A stretch of 5,532 nt of DNA from Promethearchaeota archaeon (lineage in GTDB: Archaea > Asgardarchaeota > Lokiarchaeia > Sigyniarchaeales > SOKP01): NCBI GenBank assembly GCA_004524385.1, contig SDNM01000124.1, positions 1-5,532 on the forward strand. Reading direction: 5' to 3'. Position 1 is the first letter of the stretch. Each line of letters starts with the position of its first letter. A program made the position numbers and the translations under genes. Below are positions 5,479 to 5,532 of this stretch, piece by piece. The notes under the pieces are model-generated. The model ran no database searches. It was not told where the DNA came from and saw only the letters and a list, made by a program, of their open reading frames with translations.

Positions 5479-5532
5479 TTAACCTAATTTTTTATCTAAA
5501 AATCCAAAAATTAATCCTTTATTGTTTCTAGA
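5479..5532 (-). CDS. Possible 3' end of a convergent gene, cut by the window edge
   Basis: Read on the minus strand from the window edge, one frame stays open for 17 codons to a TAA stop (complement of 5479-5481). It encodes a protein-like tail, NKGLIFGFLDKKLG, with a hydrophobic stretch followed by a basic end. The other two minus frames stop within seven codons. Its stop would lie 14 bases from that of the transporter, a common tail-to-tail arrangement. The stretch is too short to assign a family, and an open frame of this length can occur by chance, so this is tentative. Confidence 0.33.
   Translation of the reverse strand, partial: SRNNKGLIFGFLDKKLG
5488..5493 (+). terminator. Candidate T-tract terminator after the operon
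   Basis: A run of six T lies 24 bases after the transporter stop codon, in the right place for archaeal T-rich termination of the operon transcript. No strong hairpin precedes it. If the minus-strand frame at 5479-5532 is a real gene end, this run also encodes two of its Lys codons. Confidence 0.3.

Noticed and set aside
956..5488. AGGTTAAT recurring at 956-963, at 1135-1142 and as its complement ATTAACCT at 5478-5485
   Set aside because: Three copies of an AT-rich eight-base word, with inconsistent placement relative to genes, can be chance. The 1135 copy is already accounted for as a weak Shine-Dalgarno site.

Overview
The window looks like a stretch of an Asgard archaeal genome, most plausibly Lokiarchaeia-like. 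This is inferred from two things: a eukaryote-like Ras-superfamily small GTPase sitting in compact, strongly AT-rich prokaryotic DNA beside a polycistronic operon, and archaeal-style BRE/TATA-like promoter sequences with weak or absent Shine-Dalgarno sites. No rRNA, tRNA, CRISPR array or mobile element was seen, so the taxonomic call rests on gene content and style.

Layout. Positions 2-163 (+) hold the last 53 codons of a gene that begins outside the window, possibly a nucleotidyltransferase-domain protein. A short convergent gap with an A-tract/T-tract hairpin candidate follows. Then comes a complete small GTPase on the minus strand (311-952). A 196-base divergent promoter region (953-1148) separates it from a three-gene plus-strand operon: a mandelate racemase/muconate lactonizing enzyme-like protein of the enolase superfamily (1149-2315), a YtcJ-type metal-dependent amidohydrolase (2346-4013) and a GPH-family (MelB-like) 12-helix symporter (4061-5464). 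The last 54 bases may be the 3' end of a further gene on the minus strand.

How the genes may work together. The operon has the shape of a small catabolic or scavenging module. The symporter would import a small organic solute, the amidohydrolase would cut an amide, carbamate or similar bond, and the enolase-superfamily enzyme would abstract a proton next to a carboxylate, leading to racemisation, epimerisation or dehydration. Racemase plus amidohydrolase pairs are known for N-acylamino acids. Here the racemase-like enzyme has an unusual active-site set (Arg-x-Lys instead of Lys-x-Lys, and Asn where mandelate racemase has the Asp of its His-Asp dyad), so the substrate and reaction cannot be named.

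The divergent region carries a 12-base sequence repeated in inverted orientation at both promoters and a 26-base near-palindrome abutting the operon promoter. Together these suggest a shared or switchable control point. The GTPase has a G3/G4 combination (GGQ with TKYD) that resembles the eukaryotic Spg1/Tem1 group, and it lacks a C-terminal prenylation cysteine.
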